Shown here: positions 11,165 through 22,590 of the stretch, piece by piece | How the letters are laid out: each line of letters begins with the position of its first letter | How positions within the stretch are numbered: position 1 is the stretch's first letter | Assembly: GCA_963682175.1 (NCBI GenBank) | Contig: OY821775.1 | Span: 29,200,053-29,264,052 of the forward strand | Direction: 5' to 3' | From: Triglochin maritima | Lineage: Eukaryota; Streptophyta; Magnoliopsida; Alismatales; Juncaginaceae | Length of the DNA stretch: 64,000 nucleotides | Notes under the pieces: model-generated | Told to the model about the DNA's origin: nothing | The model's input: only the letters and a program-made list of their open reading frames with translations | Databases searched by the model: none | Position numbers and translations under genes: made by a program

Positions 11165-11430
11165 TGCCCATAATGTTTTTCATGTTTCTGGACTGAAAGT
11201 TCTCATGGTGCTCACAAGTCACTACTGAACTCCCTATTTCGTGGCCAACAATGGAGAAGCAACAAGATACACCTTACAAAATTTTAGGGAGAAGGTTATA
11301 CAAGAAAGGAAATAAACCAAGGGTCGAACTCTTGATCAAGTCCGCAAGGAGATTTGAGGAACATCCTGCCTGAGAGGAGTTAGAAAAATTTAAGAGGAAG
11401 TTTCATTATTTTGCCCCCTAGGAGAAGTAC
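11165..11430 (+). pseudogene. Chromovirus pol C-terminus remnant (integrase end and chromodomain-like)
   Basis: Translation shows an integrase C-terminal NVFHVS-type motif (about 11170-11205). In another frame there is a basic KILGRRLYKKGNK segment and a chromodomain-like stretch ending EELEKFKRKFHYFAP before a stop at 11420. Frames shift between the blocks and an in-frame stop replaces the usual Trp of the chromodomain motif, so it is dead. The lineage differs from the Tekay copies in this window. The purine tract and LTR start follow directly, in the right order for the 3' end of a gypsy element. Confidence 0.65.
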
Positions 11431-11838
11431 TAGGGGGGGCATGATAAGCATTTTCAAATGAGATTGTAAGGTTGGGATTTTGCATGAACAATACTTAGGT
11501 GGAAGCAAACAATTCCATTGACCAGGAGGACCCACTCGTTACTTTGTGTTCATTTTATCAGTTTTGCTTTGGTCATTGGGATCGAATGGTTGAGAATCAA
11601 GAGCCTAAGTTGCATCGTGCGAGTGCAATTACGGTCGTTTAAGAAGATCCGAGTAGAAACTCCATTTAGCCACCCAAACACAGTTTATCTGTCTTCTGCC
11701 ACCCTAGTGATTTTTTATTGATTTTTCTTGCATTTTTTGTTATTTTTGTGGCCTTACTATTAAGCTGAATTGATGGTGCAATTAGCTTAATTACGAATGT
11801 AATTAGATTTGGATGAGTTTTTTATCTTCCCCGCGCCA
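11431..11838 (+). mobile_element. Polypurine tract and start of an old chromovirus 3' LTR
   Basis: TAGGGGGGGCA (11431-11441) directly precedes TGATAAGCATTTTC, a typical PPT/LTR junction. The LTR is interrupted at 11838 by the solo LTR 11839-13612 and probably resumes at 13618, where a TATA-like ATATAAATAG (about 13638-13648) would be its promoter. The far end of this LTR was not found. Confidence 0.5.
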
Positions 11839-13612
11839 TGTGAGATCCTAATACTTGATTAGGAGCTTAATCTTGTTTAGGTGGTTAATGGTGGCTTTGT
11901 GGGGGGAATAGTGGAGGTGAGGTGGTGAGAAGTGAGTGGTGGTTGAGATTGGGTATTTAAGGGTGAGATACTCTTTTCTCTCATTCTCACTCTCAACTCA
12001 CTCTCTTCCTTTCTTAGCTCGTCTTACCCCCTCATAACGTCGGTGACGTGTTGTGGTCAGCGAAGAAGGAAGAGGCTAGTAAAGTTGACGAAGTTGAGTG
12101 ATCGTTGCTCGGAAAGAGTTCACCGAAGAAATGTTCGTTGGCGAGGAGGTGCTCGCGGTTGAACTTGAAAGGTTTCTTCAAGCCTTCAAGGTATGTCAAG
12201 GTTCTCTGTAAGACTCACCCGAGGTGTGTGAGTAGTTCTGATTGTTGATGGTTGCCCAAGGACGAAGGCCTCGTCGGAGTTGATAGCAGCTTGCTGCACT
12301 GTAATGGTCGATTGACATGTGCCTTGGTCGGCCGGTTGTAGTGCAATCTTAGGAATCTGCCTTGCACCGGTCGAACAATGCTCTTGGGAAGTCGACCAGC
12401 TAAGTATTTTAGGCAGTCTCTGTTAGTTTCGGTCGGACGGGTCCCATAGCCGTTCGACCAGTTACACTGTTTGTGAGTCGGTTGGGGCATAGATCATCAA
12501 AACGGTCGACCACCTTGATGACTAGTTCGACCGATTGCATCTGTATTAAGTCGATTGGGGCCTAGACATTCTAAACGGTCGACTGCGTAGAGATTCGTTT
12601 GATCGATAGCTTAAGTTATCATATTATTTGTGTGATCGATCGTATGTTGGATCGACCGTGTTTTATGATCCAAATGGTCGACCGGTTGGCGAGTTTAGGT
12701 TGACCGGTAGAAGTTGAATTGGAGACTCAAAGTTCCCGTTATTTTTGGTGGAACGGGTCCCCTTTGTCGTTCAATCGTTGGAATTCTATTTTATTGTTGT
12801 TGTGGTGTAGACCTCTTTAACGGTCGACCGCATGATACCTTTGTTCGACTGTTTGGTCATTTGTTGGTTGGGTTTGTTCGACCAGTCTTGGTGACGGTTG
12901 GACCCAGACTTGTTCTCGTAGAGAGCTGGTCGACTGGTAGCTTTGTTCGGTCGACCGTTGTTACTCTGTTTTGTGCATTGAGTTCTAGCTCTTGTAGTGT
13001 ATAGTTGGGTCTTGGGTTAGAGGACCCTAGAGCCCCGTTGATAACGGATGGGGTTGGGTGTGAGGACCTTGTAGCCCTGCTCGTAAGTGTTGTTGGGTTG
13101 GGTGAAAAGAGCCCTGGAGCCCTGTTGTGGACCGCGTGATATAGGGTTTGGTGGAAGAAGCCCTGGACCCTTGGTCGTGGATCGTGGTTGTTGTGGTTGG
13201 GTGAAAGAGCCCTGGAGTCCAGCTTCGCGATGATGGTTTAGTACATTTGATTGGTTTAACTTATGATAGTTATTTCTTATTCATATATGTGTTAGGGTTT
13301 GGTATACGGGGTTTCCTTCTAGAAACTCAAGCATAGTTGCATGTTTACTTTTCAGGTTGTGAGCGTCGTTAAAGGGTGGTGACGGCGGAGGAGCATACTT
13401 GGGACTCGATCCTACTAGTCCCCATTTTTGGAGGTTGTAGTGATTACGTGTACATTTATTTATAGTTTTTTGATGTAATAACTCTTTTGAAACATTCAAA
13501 TATATATATGGTATCTATTTTAGCGCACCTGTTGTTTTGTTTTCCGGTAATATCCTCTTGAATTGATTTCTTTTTAAGAGTTTTAATTTTTCCGTTGTTT
13601 GAGGATGTTACA
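11839..13612 (+). mobile_element. Tekay-type solo LTR (P)
   Basis: Starts TGTGAGATCCTAATAC and ends GAGGATGTTACA, flanked by CGCCA (11834-11838) and CGTCA (13613-13617), a 5-bp duplication with one later change. Length is 1774 bp. It is homologous in order to the LTRs of element F: a shared TTTAGGTGGT block near the start, TATTTAA at 11954, AG/GTATGTC donor-like site at 12191, GGTCGAC-type palindrome field (about 12300-12960), TTGGGTGAAAGAGCCCTGGAG repeats (about 13010-13215), hairpin at 13311-13326 and TTTTCAG acceptor-like site at 13355. No internal domain, so a solo LTR. Confidence 0.85.
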
Positions 13613-13617
13613 CGTCA

Positions 13618-15225
13618 GAGTGGGGTTTTCCCCATATAAATAGTAAGGAAAATACGGAAAATGAATTCCATTTATTTCCCCCCAAATTAGTGCGCGACGA
13701 AGCTTGGAGGAGCTCAAATCCTTCCACTGGAGCTTAGTGGAGCTCGAATCGACTGCTTGTTTGTGTGTTGCGGTCATGTTGTTTGACCAGATCTCGATTA
13801 GCTATCTACATCGGTTGTGGAAGGTCGTGATTGGATTTAATGTGGGAATCCTAGCACAAGATGAATCTTTAGGTAAGAGAAATGAATATGGCGAGTATTT
13901 AGACAGCCAAAACGCGTCAAGGGAATTTAGACGAATATGTGAATACAAAGCATATTTTGTTAAATATACCCAAAAAGTTGGCATCTAAGCAAAATAATCC
14001 TTGATTGAATGACGAAGTAGCATCTAGTATGAGGTATAGATTTCATTATAGCCATGTCGAAAAGATTCAATAAAATTGAAGTTGCACATATTTTTGCAAT
14101 CATAAATAAACAAAACTCATGGCTCCACCAAACTGAATGATTAACAGACAAAGTAAAGAATGTCTCACTGATCCATCATTTTCCAACTCCGTATGAATCA
14201 GTTTCTAAACAATAGCACATGTTGCAATGTTCACTAAAATTCAAATTACGGAATTAGAACAAGACCGAAAAAAGGAGGGAAGACGTTAGGCGCATTTCTG
14301 ACCGGTATCCCTCTAAGAAATTATTGATTTTTATAACAAAACCATATCATAGTTTTCGTTAATTCTTTAGCAAACCATGCAACATATAACAAACTAATTT
14401 GACTGGAGATGTTAAATTAAACATTACTACCTTCTATTTTATATGCAAAAACATTAACAAAACTAATTTGTCAAAACCATTATTATTTTTCCTCAAATAA
14501 AATCTATTATTACTATTATTAATAATAATAATATTATTATTACTATTATTACATTACAATTGTTTTTTAAAATAAACATTTTACCATTTGTCCTCACAGT
14601 TCATATATTTAATAGTAGTGCAGCTATTTTTGCGTATATGCAATTTGTCAAATTTATCTTATCAACATATACAGTTGGTGTGCACTACTTAACAACTAAT
14701 ATGCATATTTGCTCTCTTTATTTTATCGTATGTATAACAATGATATCCAACTTTCTGTGACTATATGAAATATATACTTGTTTTGTTTTACTTTTTAGTT
14801 TCTTTCACCTTCCATCATTAGATGTGCTACCAGGAACCCCTAGAATAGATATGGGGACTGTTTAATGAATAGATATGGTAACAGAATCATATGAGCTTAA
14901 TGGTCTTAACTTGAATGGTACAAGTAAGATAATCAAGAGTAAGGATGCATGTATATGCAAACAGTTCCTATGTTATTCTTTTGGAGATTTTGCTTGGGTA
15001 CATCAGAAATAAATTGTGATAATGGATCTCACATTGAAAACGTTTTGCTTAGGTATACTTCCCGAAACGTGATATTGTCGTACTGCACTTCAAGTTTTGT
15101 GAATCATTTACATCTTGCTTATTGCAACTTTCTTTTGATGTAATTAATTATATTTATTAGTAAAAAATAATATTGCGTTAGTTACACGGTTAATCAGTTT
15201 TTTAATCAGTTAAAAGGAGGTGTAA
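13618..15225. other. AT-rich stretch, possible LTR remainder, no gene
   Basis: The first part may continue the chromovirus LTR begun at 11442. Beyond about 13900 I see only AT-rich sequence, including AAT/ATT triplet repeats at about 14511-14550. Short ORFs here have no recognisable domain. Confidence 0.4.
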
Positions 15226-17047
15226 TGTAACGTCCCCGAAAACAGCGGAAAATTTAAACAATATAAAAGACCGTCAACGGTCAACACCGGGCACGTCACG
15301 AGACAACAAGGATATATATATATATATATATATATAAGATATAGATCCACGTGGAAGTCAAAATACATCTGAGTCAACTGTGAATACAACCGAAATAAAT
15401 ACAACTGGGTAATCACTACCTCAACAAAAAAGTATAAGAGAAGACAAGATCAGATCCCGGAGGCACCCTCCTCGGTCACCACCTCGACTCTAATGTTGCT
15501 CGCTACCTGAAATGCAAACAATTGAAACATGCCTGAGTTCCCTGCAGGAACCCCGTATACCAAACCTCCTAAAATACAAAATGGAATTAAAGACAATGCA
15601 ATGCAATGCACATGATCATCCGCCTCGGGTCCACAATAATACCCCTCTCCGCCTCCGTGGTACTAAACCACTCCTGCCACCACGAGGGTCAAGTCAGTCC
15701 ACTGCTGCCTCACAAGGGTCAGTCGGCACCACTGCTCCCCATGAGCCGCAGAAAGGAACCCTGGCACTACGCTGCCACCCCAGGAGAGAGTCAGCCCGCC
15801 GAATGCACAACTCGGGCCAGACGACAGCCGCTGCTCCCCCAAGAGCCGCCAGACGCGCACCCTTCCGGAACATCCTCGGCCTACGGACAAACTCCAGCAA
15901 ACAACCCAAGGTTTACGACAATCATCTCTCACACCCCGCTCGATATGAGAGGACAAACAATAATACGCCCACGTCGAAGGTGAAATTCATCACTCTCAAG
16001 GCTGGCGTGTGGATAAATCCACCAACCTGCGACAGATCGGTCGACCGCTACAAGCACACCGGTCTACCAGTATTCCGCACAATACTTTGTACTGTACAAA
16101 CAAGTGTATTGGGTGAACCACGCCAACCGAATTACCGACGAATCGGTCGAACAAAAGTCATCTAACGGTCGACCGTTTGGATGGTCTACGCTATACAATA
16201 TTTATATATCCGACCGGTCGAACCAAGGGTCCGTTCAACCGATAACAGGGATTTCAGCATTTTGCCTAAGTAATATTCGGTTCGACCGAAACATCACAGG
16301 CACTCTACTGCTTAATTAAAATGCTCAGTCGGTCGACCGAAAGTTCAAGAGCGGTCAACCGTTTTGATGGTCAAAGCTCCCGACCGACTTAGCATCGACT
16401 AGATCGGTCGAACCAGGTTAAGGATGTTCGACCATTTAATAAGTCAAAATCCCCAACCGACCTATTCTCATTGTTTCGATCGACCGGCGAAGTGGATCCG
16501 TTCGACCGATAACAGCATCAACCCTTCTTCCCGCAGAAATCTGGCATAACGGTCGACCGTCCTCAGACATCGTTCGACCATTTGCGGGTGCAAATCAATA
16601 TAATAATAGAATCGGTCGACTGCCCACAGGCACCGGTCGACCGATTTTCGTCTTCAACCTCTAAATAGGTTGCAATCCAACGGGGAATTCAACACCAACG
16701 TCGATCCCCAACACCCACAACGCTTATGTGAGTTATAATGAAGACTTGGCATACCTTTTTGAAGTTTGTGGAAGCTTCCCAAGCTTTGGCAAGCCTAACC
16801 CAACTCTCCACCTTCACTTCTTTTCCTTCTCCTTCTCTCCTTCTTCTTTTCCTCCAAAATCGCCTCTCTCTCACTCTCGGAAACACTAAAGCAATGAGAA
16901 AAATGTTTTCATAACCTAACACTTCTATTTAAAGGAAAAACCAAATCTTATCCAATCCTCCACCTCACTCTTTATTGTTCATGGCTTAATTAAGGTTAAT
17001 TAGGTTTAGTTTAGGTTAATTAAGGTGTTTAGATTAAGGTTATTACA
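15226..17047 (-). repeat. 3' LTR of Tekay element C
   Basis: On the plus strand it runs from TGTAACGTCCCC to GGTTATTACA (1822 bp), the reverse complement of the LTR family of element A. The adjoining ATCTACCCTCCTTTAAGG (17048-17065) is the complement of the polypurine tract. It contains a TA microsatellite (about 15312-15336), hairpin 15537-15551, the acceptor-like site at 15507, palindromes between about 16030 and 16650 and the donor-like site at 16754. The matching 5' LTR of this element is absent from the window. Confidence 0.9.
16030..16650. repeat. CGGTCGACCG palindrome array in LTR C
   Basis: Many copies and near copies of GGTCGACC spaced some 20-80 bp, as in the LTRs of A, F and P. 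The array sits between donor-like and acceptor-like sites of the LTR. Confidence 0.85.
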
Positions 17048-17096
17048 ATCTACCCTCCTTTAAGGAATTTCGTCCGCGAAATTCGAAACAACTGAC

Positions 17097-18232
17097 TTAC
17101 CGGAAGAACTCTAGATACTGCCTCCTGACGTCCTCCTTGATCTCCCAGGTAGCCTGTCTGATACTGTGATGCTGCCACCTGACCTTCACCATCGGAATCG
17201 CTCTCCTCCTGAGCTGATGTACCATTTGATCCACAATAACAACTGGTCTCTCATCTAATGGCAAATCCTGCTGGATCTCTGGTACTGCTATCTCTATCAC
17301 ATGAGCTGGATCGGCCACGTACATCCTCAGCATAGAAACATGGAAAACGTTGTGAAGTCCTGCGAACTGTGGCAGTAAAGCAATCCTATATGCTACCTCT
17401 CCGACTCGATCTAATATCTCAAACGGTCTGACATACCTCAGACTCAGCTTCCCCTTCTTCTCGAATCTCATCACCCCTCTGGAAGGTGAGATCTTCAGGA
17501 AGACATGATCTCCTGCATCAAAAGTCAGCTCACGCCTCCGCGTATCAGCATAACTCTTCTGCCTGCTCTGTGTTGTAGCTAGTTGTCTCCTGATCACGTC
17601 GACCTTCTATAAATATAACTGTATAATGTCAGGTCCAACTAGCAGTCTCTCGCCCACATCACTCCAGCTTACTGGCGATCTACACGGCCTCCCGTATAAT
17701 GCATCATATGGTGCCATCCCAATACTCGAGTGGTAGCTGTTGTTGTAGGCGAACTCTATCAGCGGCAAGTGCTCATCCCAATGCCCAGCCCAGTCGAGTG
17801 TGCACGCCCTCAGCATGTCCTCCAATGTCTGTATCGTTCGCTCTGACTGGCCATCTGGCTGTGGGTGGAAAGTTGTGCTAAATTTCAAACGTGTCCCCAG
17901 TGCTCTGTGTAGACTCTCCCAAAATCTCGAAGTGAATCTGGGATCTCTATATGAAATGATACTGACTGGTACACCATGAAGTCTGACAATCGCCTCAATA
18001 TATAACTTAGCTAGACCATCTAGAGCAAGAGTGGTCTTAATAGCTAAGAAATGTGCCGACGTGGTCAGTCGATCGACAATAACCCAAATCGCATCGTGGA
18101 ATCTCCGTGTCTTCGGTAGCCCCGTAACAAAATCCATCGTCATGTGCTCCCACTTCCACTCGGGCAACTCAATCCTCTGCATCTGCCCAGCAGGTCTCTG
18201 GTACTCAATCTTCACCTACTGACAGACCAAAC
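17097..18232 (-). pseudogene. Integrase of Tekay element C (broken)
   Basis: Reading on the minus strand from 18232: the end of the zinc-binding region, then the core with MDFVTGLPK (first catalytic Asp), the second Asp region and GQSERTIQTLEDM (catalytic Glu). The GRPCRSPVSWSDVGER linker, the SPRGVMRF/LSLRYVRPFEI C-terminal fold and a chromodomain-like end with PMVKVRWQHHS follow. A stop at 17604-17606 splits the core-side frame (17607-18215) from the C-terminal frame (17097-17597), and another stop lies near 18216. The expected ISDRDPRF Asp segment reads ISYRDPRF, so the second catalytic Asp is lost. These changes make it non-functional. It lies directly upstream, in element sense, of the PPT and 3' LTR. 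Confidence 0.85.
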
Positions 18233-19795
18233 ACCTCGACACAAAGTTTGCAACGTCCTTCTTCATCCCTCGCCACAAGAAGTTCCGCTACAAATGTTTG
18301 TACATCTTGGTGCTTCCTGGATGAATGGAATATCGCGATCTATGTGCCTCCTCCATGATATCATGTCTCAGGTCCTCTATCCTCGGCACCCAGATACGAT
18401 CTCTGAATCTCAGACCTCCATCCACTCCAACTCTGAAGTCTGACCCATCTGTAGCCGCTAACTGTAGTAAACTGCTCAACTCGTCATCTATAGTCTGAGC
18501 ATGAATCACTCTCGATACTGTCTGAGGCTCTATTCACAATCCTGCAATCACTGCACCCTCAGAGCTATCTGTAAATGGTCTCCACTCTGCTAAAGACTCC
18601 AGCAGTAGCCACGCCTGAATGCATAGGCCTGCTACTGATACCTCCACCTTCCGGCTCAAAGCGTCTGTAACCGTGTTCGCCTTCCCAGATGGTAAGATAT
18701 AGTGAAATCGTAGTCGTTAATGAACTCAAGCCACCTGCGCTGCCTCATGTTCAGCTCCTTCTGCGAGAACAGGTACTTCAGACTCTGATGATCTGTAAAC
18801 ACCTCAAACTGCTCGCCATAAAGATAGTGTCTCTAGGTCTTCAGTGCGGGAACCACTGCTGCTAACTCCAAATCATGAGTCGGGTAATTCCTCTCATGGA
18901 CCTTCAGCTCTTTGGATGCGTACGCGATCACCCTCCCGTGCTGCATAAGTACACATCCTAAGACAATACCTGAAGCGTCGCTATAAATCACAAATCCACC
19001 TGTGTCACTCGGCAATGACAAACCTGGTGCCATGGTCAACAGTCTTTTCAGCTCCCGAAAGCTGTCCTCGCACTTCTGCGACCATACAAAAGTGACTTCC
19101 TTTTGCGTCATAGTCGTCAGTGGTGCTGCCATTCTCGAGAAGTCTTTTATGAAGCGATGGTAATAACCCGCCAGTCCAACAAAGCTCCTAATCTCCGTCA
19201 CGCTCGTAGGGGTCCTCCACTGTGTCACTGCCTCTACCTTCGCCGGATCCACTGATATCCCCTCTGCTGATACAATGTGTCCGAGGAACGCCACTCTGTC
19301 CAACCAAAACTCGCACTTTCAGAACTTAGCATATAACTGCTGAGCTCTCAAGATGCTGAGTACAATCCTCAGATGCTCTCTATGCTGCTCCACATCTGGT
19401 GAATAGATCAAAATGTCATCCACAAAGACAATCACGAATCTGTCAATATACTGCCTGAATGTCCTGTGCATCAGATCCATGAACACTATCGGAGCATTCG
19501 TCAATCCAAATGGCATCACCAAGAACTCGTAGTGTCCATATCTCGTCCTGAAAGCTGTCTTCTGGATCTCCTCATCTCGGATCCTCAACTGATGATATCC
19601 TGAACGCAGGTCAATCTTCGAGAAAACCTTCGCTGACTGTAGCTGGTCGAAGAGGTCCTCGATCCTAGGTTAAGGATACCTATTCTTCACCCTCACCTGG
19701 TTCAACATCCTGTAGACTATGCACATCCTCATGGATCCATCCTTCTTCTTCACAAATAAAACCGGTGCACCCCAAGGCGAGACACTCGGTCTGAC
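18233..19795 (-). pseudogene. RT and RNase H of Tekay element C (broken)
   Basis: The RT starts at about 19792 with [10 protein letters not shown] and [11 protein letters not shown], continues with the [10 protein letters not shown] motif and [10 protein letters not shown] catalytic box (about 19395-19440), then the connection VAFLGHIVS...[14 protein letters not shown] and RNase [12 protein letters not shown] (about 18985) with [16 protein letters not shown] stop after QQLYAKF (19319-19321) and another at 18833-18835 break the frame; downstream the [10 protein letters not shown] region and the integrase HHCC region (18288-18509) are in shifted frames. The RT is complete in order but is the second RT of a composite, since D's RT lies at 19796-20485. 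Confidence 0.85.
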
Positions 19796-20485
19796 AAACA
19801 TGACGCCTTTCTGTGTGAACGTCATTAGTGGTGAAGCCAGTCTGGAAAAACCCATAATGAATCGTCTGTAAAATCCTGAATGAATCGTCTGTAAAATCTT
19901 GAATGAATCCTGAATGAGAATTCTTGATCTCTATCACGCTCGTCGGACCCCCCACTGAGTCACTGCCTCAACCTTCGTCGGATCCAATGATATCCCAACC
20001 GCTGATACAATGTACCCCAGAGAGGCCACCTGATCCAACCAAAACTCGCACTTCTTCTACGTAGCATAGCGCTACTGATACTTCAAGATGCCAAGCACAA
20101 TCCCCAAATGCTCCCGTTGCTGCTCCCTATCTGACGAGTAAACCAAGATGTCGTCTACAAAGACGATAACAAATCTTTCTAGATACCACTGAAACGTCCT
20201 ATTCATCAGGTCCACGAATGTTGCAGGTACATTCGTCAGTCAAAAGGACATTACCAAAAACTTTTAGTGCATGTACCGTGTTTTGAATGCTGTCTTCTGG
20301 ACGTCTACCACCCTGATCCTCTGTTGGTGATAACCGGAACACAGTTCTATCTTCGAGAAAACTCTCGTTGTTTGCAGCTGATCAAACAGATCCTCGATCC
20401 AGAGTACCAGTTCCTGATGGTAACCTTATTCAACATGCTATAGTTGATGAACATCTGCAACGACCCATCCTTTTTCTTCACAAAT
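19796..20485 (-). pseudogene. Older, degenerate RT segment of Tekay element D
   Basis: The minus strand from 20485 reads [12 protein letters not shown] sequence continuing from 26725, then diverged RT with [12 protein letters not shown] and connection-domain sequence, ending in [14 protein letters not shown] at about 19800-19855. There it is fused to the [10 protein letters not shown] start of element C's RT. A small tandem duplication (units around GAATCGTCTGTAAAATC, 19857-19915) disrupts the connection. Many frameshifts and substitutions make it much older than C. It was contiguous with 26725-28440 before element A inserted. Confidence 0.8.
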
Positions 20486-20690
20486 TGTAATAACCTAATC
20501 TAAACCCCTTAATTAACTAAACCTAAATAAACCTACTTAAGAATTAATTGTGCTTTTCTTTGGTCTGATCTAGGAAGAGATAAGACTTAAGCCAATGGTG
20601 TATGATTGGATGATATGGAGGTGTTAGTCATGGGGGTGTTGAGGTGGCTTTTTATGGTTGGTAGATTTATAGGTGATTGATTATAGTTGG

Positions 20691-20698
20691 TATATATA
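20691..20698 (+). promoter_or_regulatory. TATA box of element A 5' LTR
   Basis: TATATATA about 205 bp into the LTR, followed about 60 bp later by a purine-rich leader. Transcription would start near 20725, placing the palindrome array inside the transcript. Confidence 0.6.
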
Positions 20699-20989
20699 GT
20701 TAGATGAAGTTTTAATAGAAACGTTTCTTTCAACTAAACAACCAGAGAGGGAGAGGAGTGATTTCGGAGCAGAAGAAGGAGGAGAGAAGAAGTAAAGAAG
20801 AGGAAGAAGAAGAAGAAGGGAAGAAGAAGAGAAGAGGTGTTGAAGGGAGCTCGGGAGGCTTCTTCAATCGACCAAAAGGTATGCCAAATCTTCAATATAA
20901 CTCACTTGTGCCTTGTGAGTGTTGGGGATCGACGTTGGTGTCGAATTCCCCGTCGGAATTCAACCAATTCAGAGGTTGAAGACGACGAT

Positions 20990-21625
20990 CGGTCGACCGG
21001 TGCCTGTGGGCAGTCGACCGATCCTATTATTATATTGATGTTTACCCGCGAACGGTCGAACGATGTCTTAGGACGGTCGACCGTTATGCCAGATTTGTGC
21101 GGGAAAAAGGGGTGTTGCTGTTATCGGTCGAACGGGACCACTTAGCCGGTCGACCGAATAACGATGAGAATGGGTCGGTTGGGGATTTTGACTTATTAAA
21201 CGGTCGAACGTCCTTTACCTTGTTCGACCGATCTATTCGATGCTAAGTCGGTTGGGAGCTTTGACCATCAAAACGGTCGACCGCTCTTTAACTCTCGGTC
21301 GACCGACTGAGCATTTAATTAAGCGGTAGAGTGCTTGTGTTGATTCGGTCGAACTGTATTTCAGTTCCGGTCGACCGAACGAGACTTGGGCAAAATATTG
21401 AAATCCCTGTTATCGGTCGAACGACCCCTTGGTTCGACCGGTCGGATATATATATTATATAAAATTGTATAGCGTAGACCATCCAAACGGTCGACCGCTA
21501 GATGACTTTTGTTCGACCGATTGGTCGGTAATTCGGTTGGCGTGGTTCGACCGGTAGACTTGTTTGTACAGTACTGTGTACTGTGTGGGGGACCGGTCGA
21601 CCGGTGTGCTTTTAGCGGTCGACCG
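20990..21625. repeat. CGGTCGACCG palindrome array, element A 5' LTR
   Basis: Nine exact 10-bp palindromes start at 20990, 21074, 21147, 21274, 21296, 21368, 21488, 21594 and 21616, with several one-mismatch versions (CGGTCGAACG, GTTCGACCG) between them. Spacing is irregular (20-130 bp), so this is not a simple tandem repeat. Confidence 0.95.
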
Positions 21626-22470
21626 ATCTGCCGCAGGTTGGTGGATTAATCCACACGCGATCCGTCGATGTCAGGTCGACTACCGGCTCCGAGGCGACGG
21701 TTGATTACCGGCTTTGAGAGCTACTGATTTCACCTTCGACGAAGGCGTATTATTGTTGTACTTTTTCCTCTCTTACCGAGCGGGGTGTGAGGGATGTTTA
21801 CCGTAAACCTTGGGCAGTTTGCGAGGGTTTAGCGGTAGGCCGAGGATGTTCCGGCAGGGTGTGCACTAGGCGACTCTAGGGGGAGCAGTGGCTGTCGTCT
21901 GACCCGAGTTGTGTATTCGGCGGGCTGACTCGCTCCTTGGGTGCGGCGTATACCAGGGGTTCCTTCCTGCACTTTTTGGGGAACAGTGGTGTCGACTGAC
22001 CCTTGTGAGGCAGCGGTGGACTGACTTGACCCTAGTGGCAGGAGTGGTTCAGTGCCGCGGAGGCGGTGAGGGCATTATTGTGGGCCCGAGGCGGATGATC
22101 ATGTGCATAGCATTGCATTGTCTTTAATTCCTTTTTATATTTTTAGGAGGCTTGGTATACGGGGTTCCTTCAGGGAACTCAGGCATGTTTGTTTGTTTTC
22201 ATTTCAGGTAGCGAGTAGCATTAGAGTCAGGTGGTGACCGAGGAGAGTGCCCCCGAGATCAGATCCTGTAGTTGTCAGTCTCTTCCTTTTGAGGTGATTA
22301 CATATTGTATAGCTTTTGTCGTAATCACAGTCAGTTTGTATATTTGACTTCCACGTGGATCATATTTATATTATATATGTTGGTTTGTTTCCCGTGACGT
22401 GCCCAGTGTTGACCGTTGACGGTCTTTATTATTGTTTAAATTTTCCGCTGTTTTCGGGTACGTTACAATT

Positions 22471-22482
22471 TGGTATCAGAGC
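22471..22482 (+). other. Primer binding site of element A (initiator Met tRNA)
   Basis: TGGTATCAGAGC three bases after the 5' LTR end, the standard plant site complementary to the 3' end of tRNA-iMet. Confidence 0.95.
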
Positions 22483-22590
22483 GTTGATCTCGGCGTACTT
22501 GTCCAAAGAAACCACCTTTGAGTTAGGAGTTAGGTCTAGAGGATCATGCATGCACAGATTATATTGATATTGTCTTGTTTTCCTTGGCAG

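Larger units (their letters stand above)
20486..22467 (+). repeat. 5' LTR of element A
   Basis: 1982 bp. TATA box at 20691-20698 (TATATATA), donor-like AG/GTATGCC at 20879, nine exact CGGTCGACCG palindromes from 20990 to 21625, hairpin 22164-22178, acceptor-like TTTCAG at 22207, end TACGTTACA. Confidence 0.96.

Noticed and set aside
14511..14550. AAT/ATT repeats as a matrix-attachment or origin element
   Set aside because: A simple microsatellite in AT-rich DNA; nothing else supports a function.
15512..16165. 217-codon ORF as a gene
   Set aside because: Antisense to LTR C, runs over the hairpin and palindrome array, no recognisable domain.
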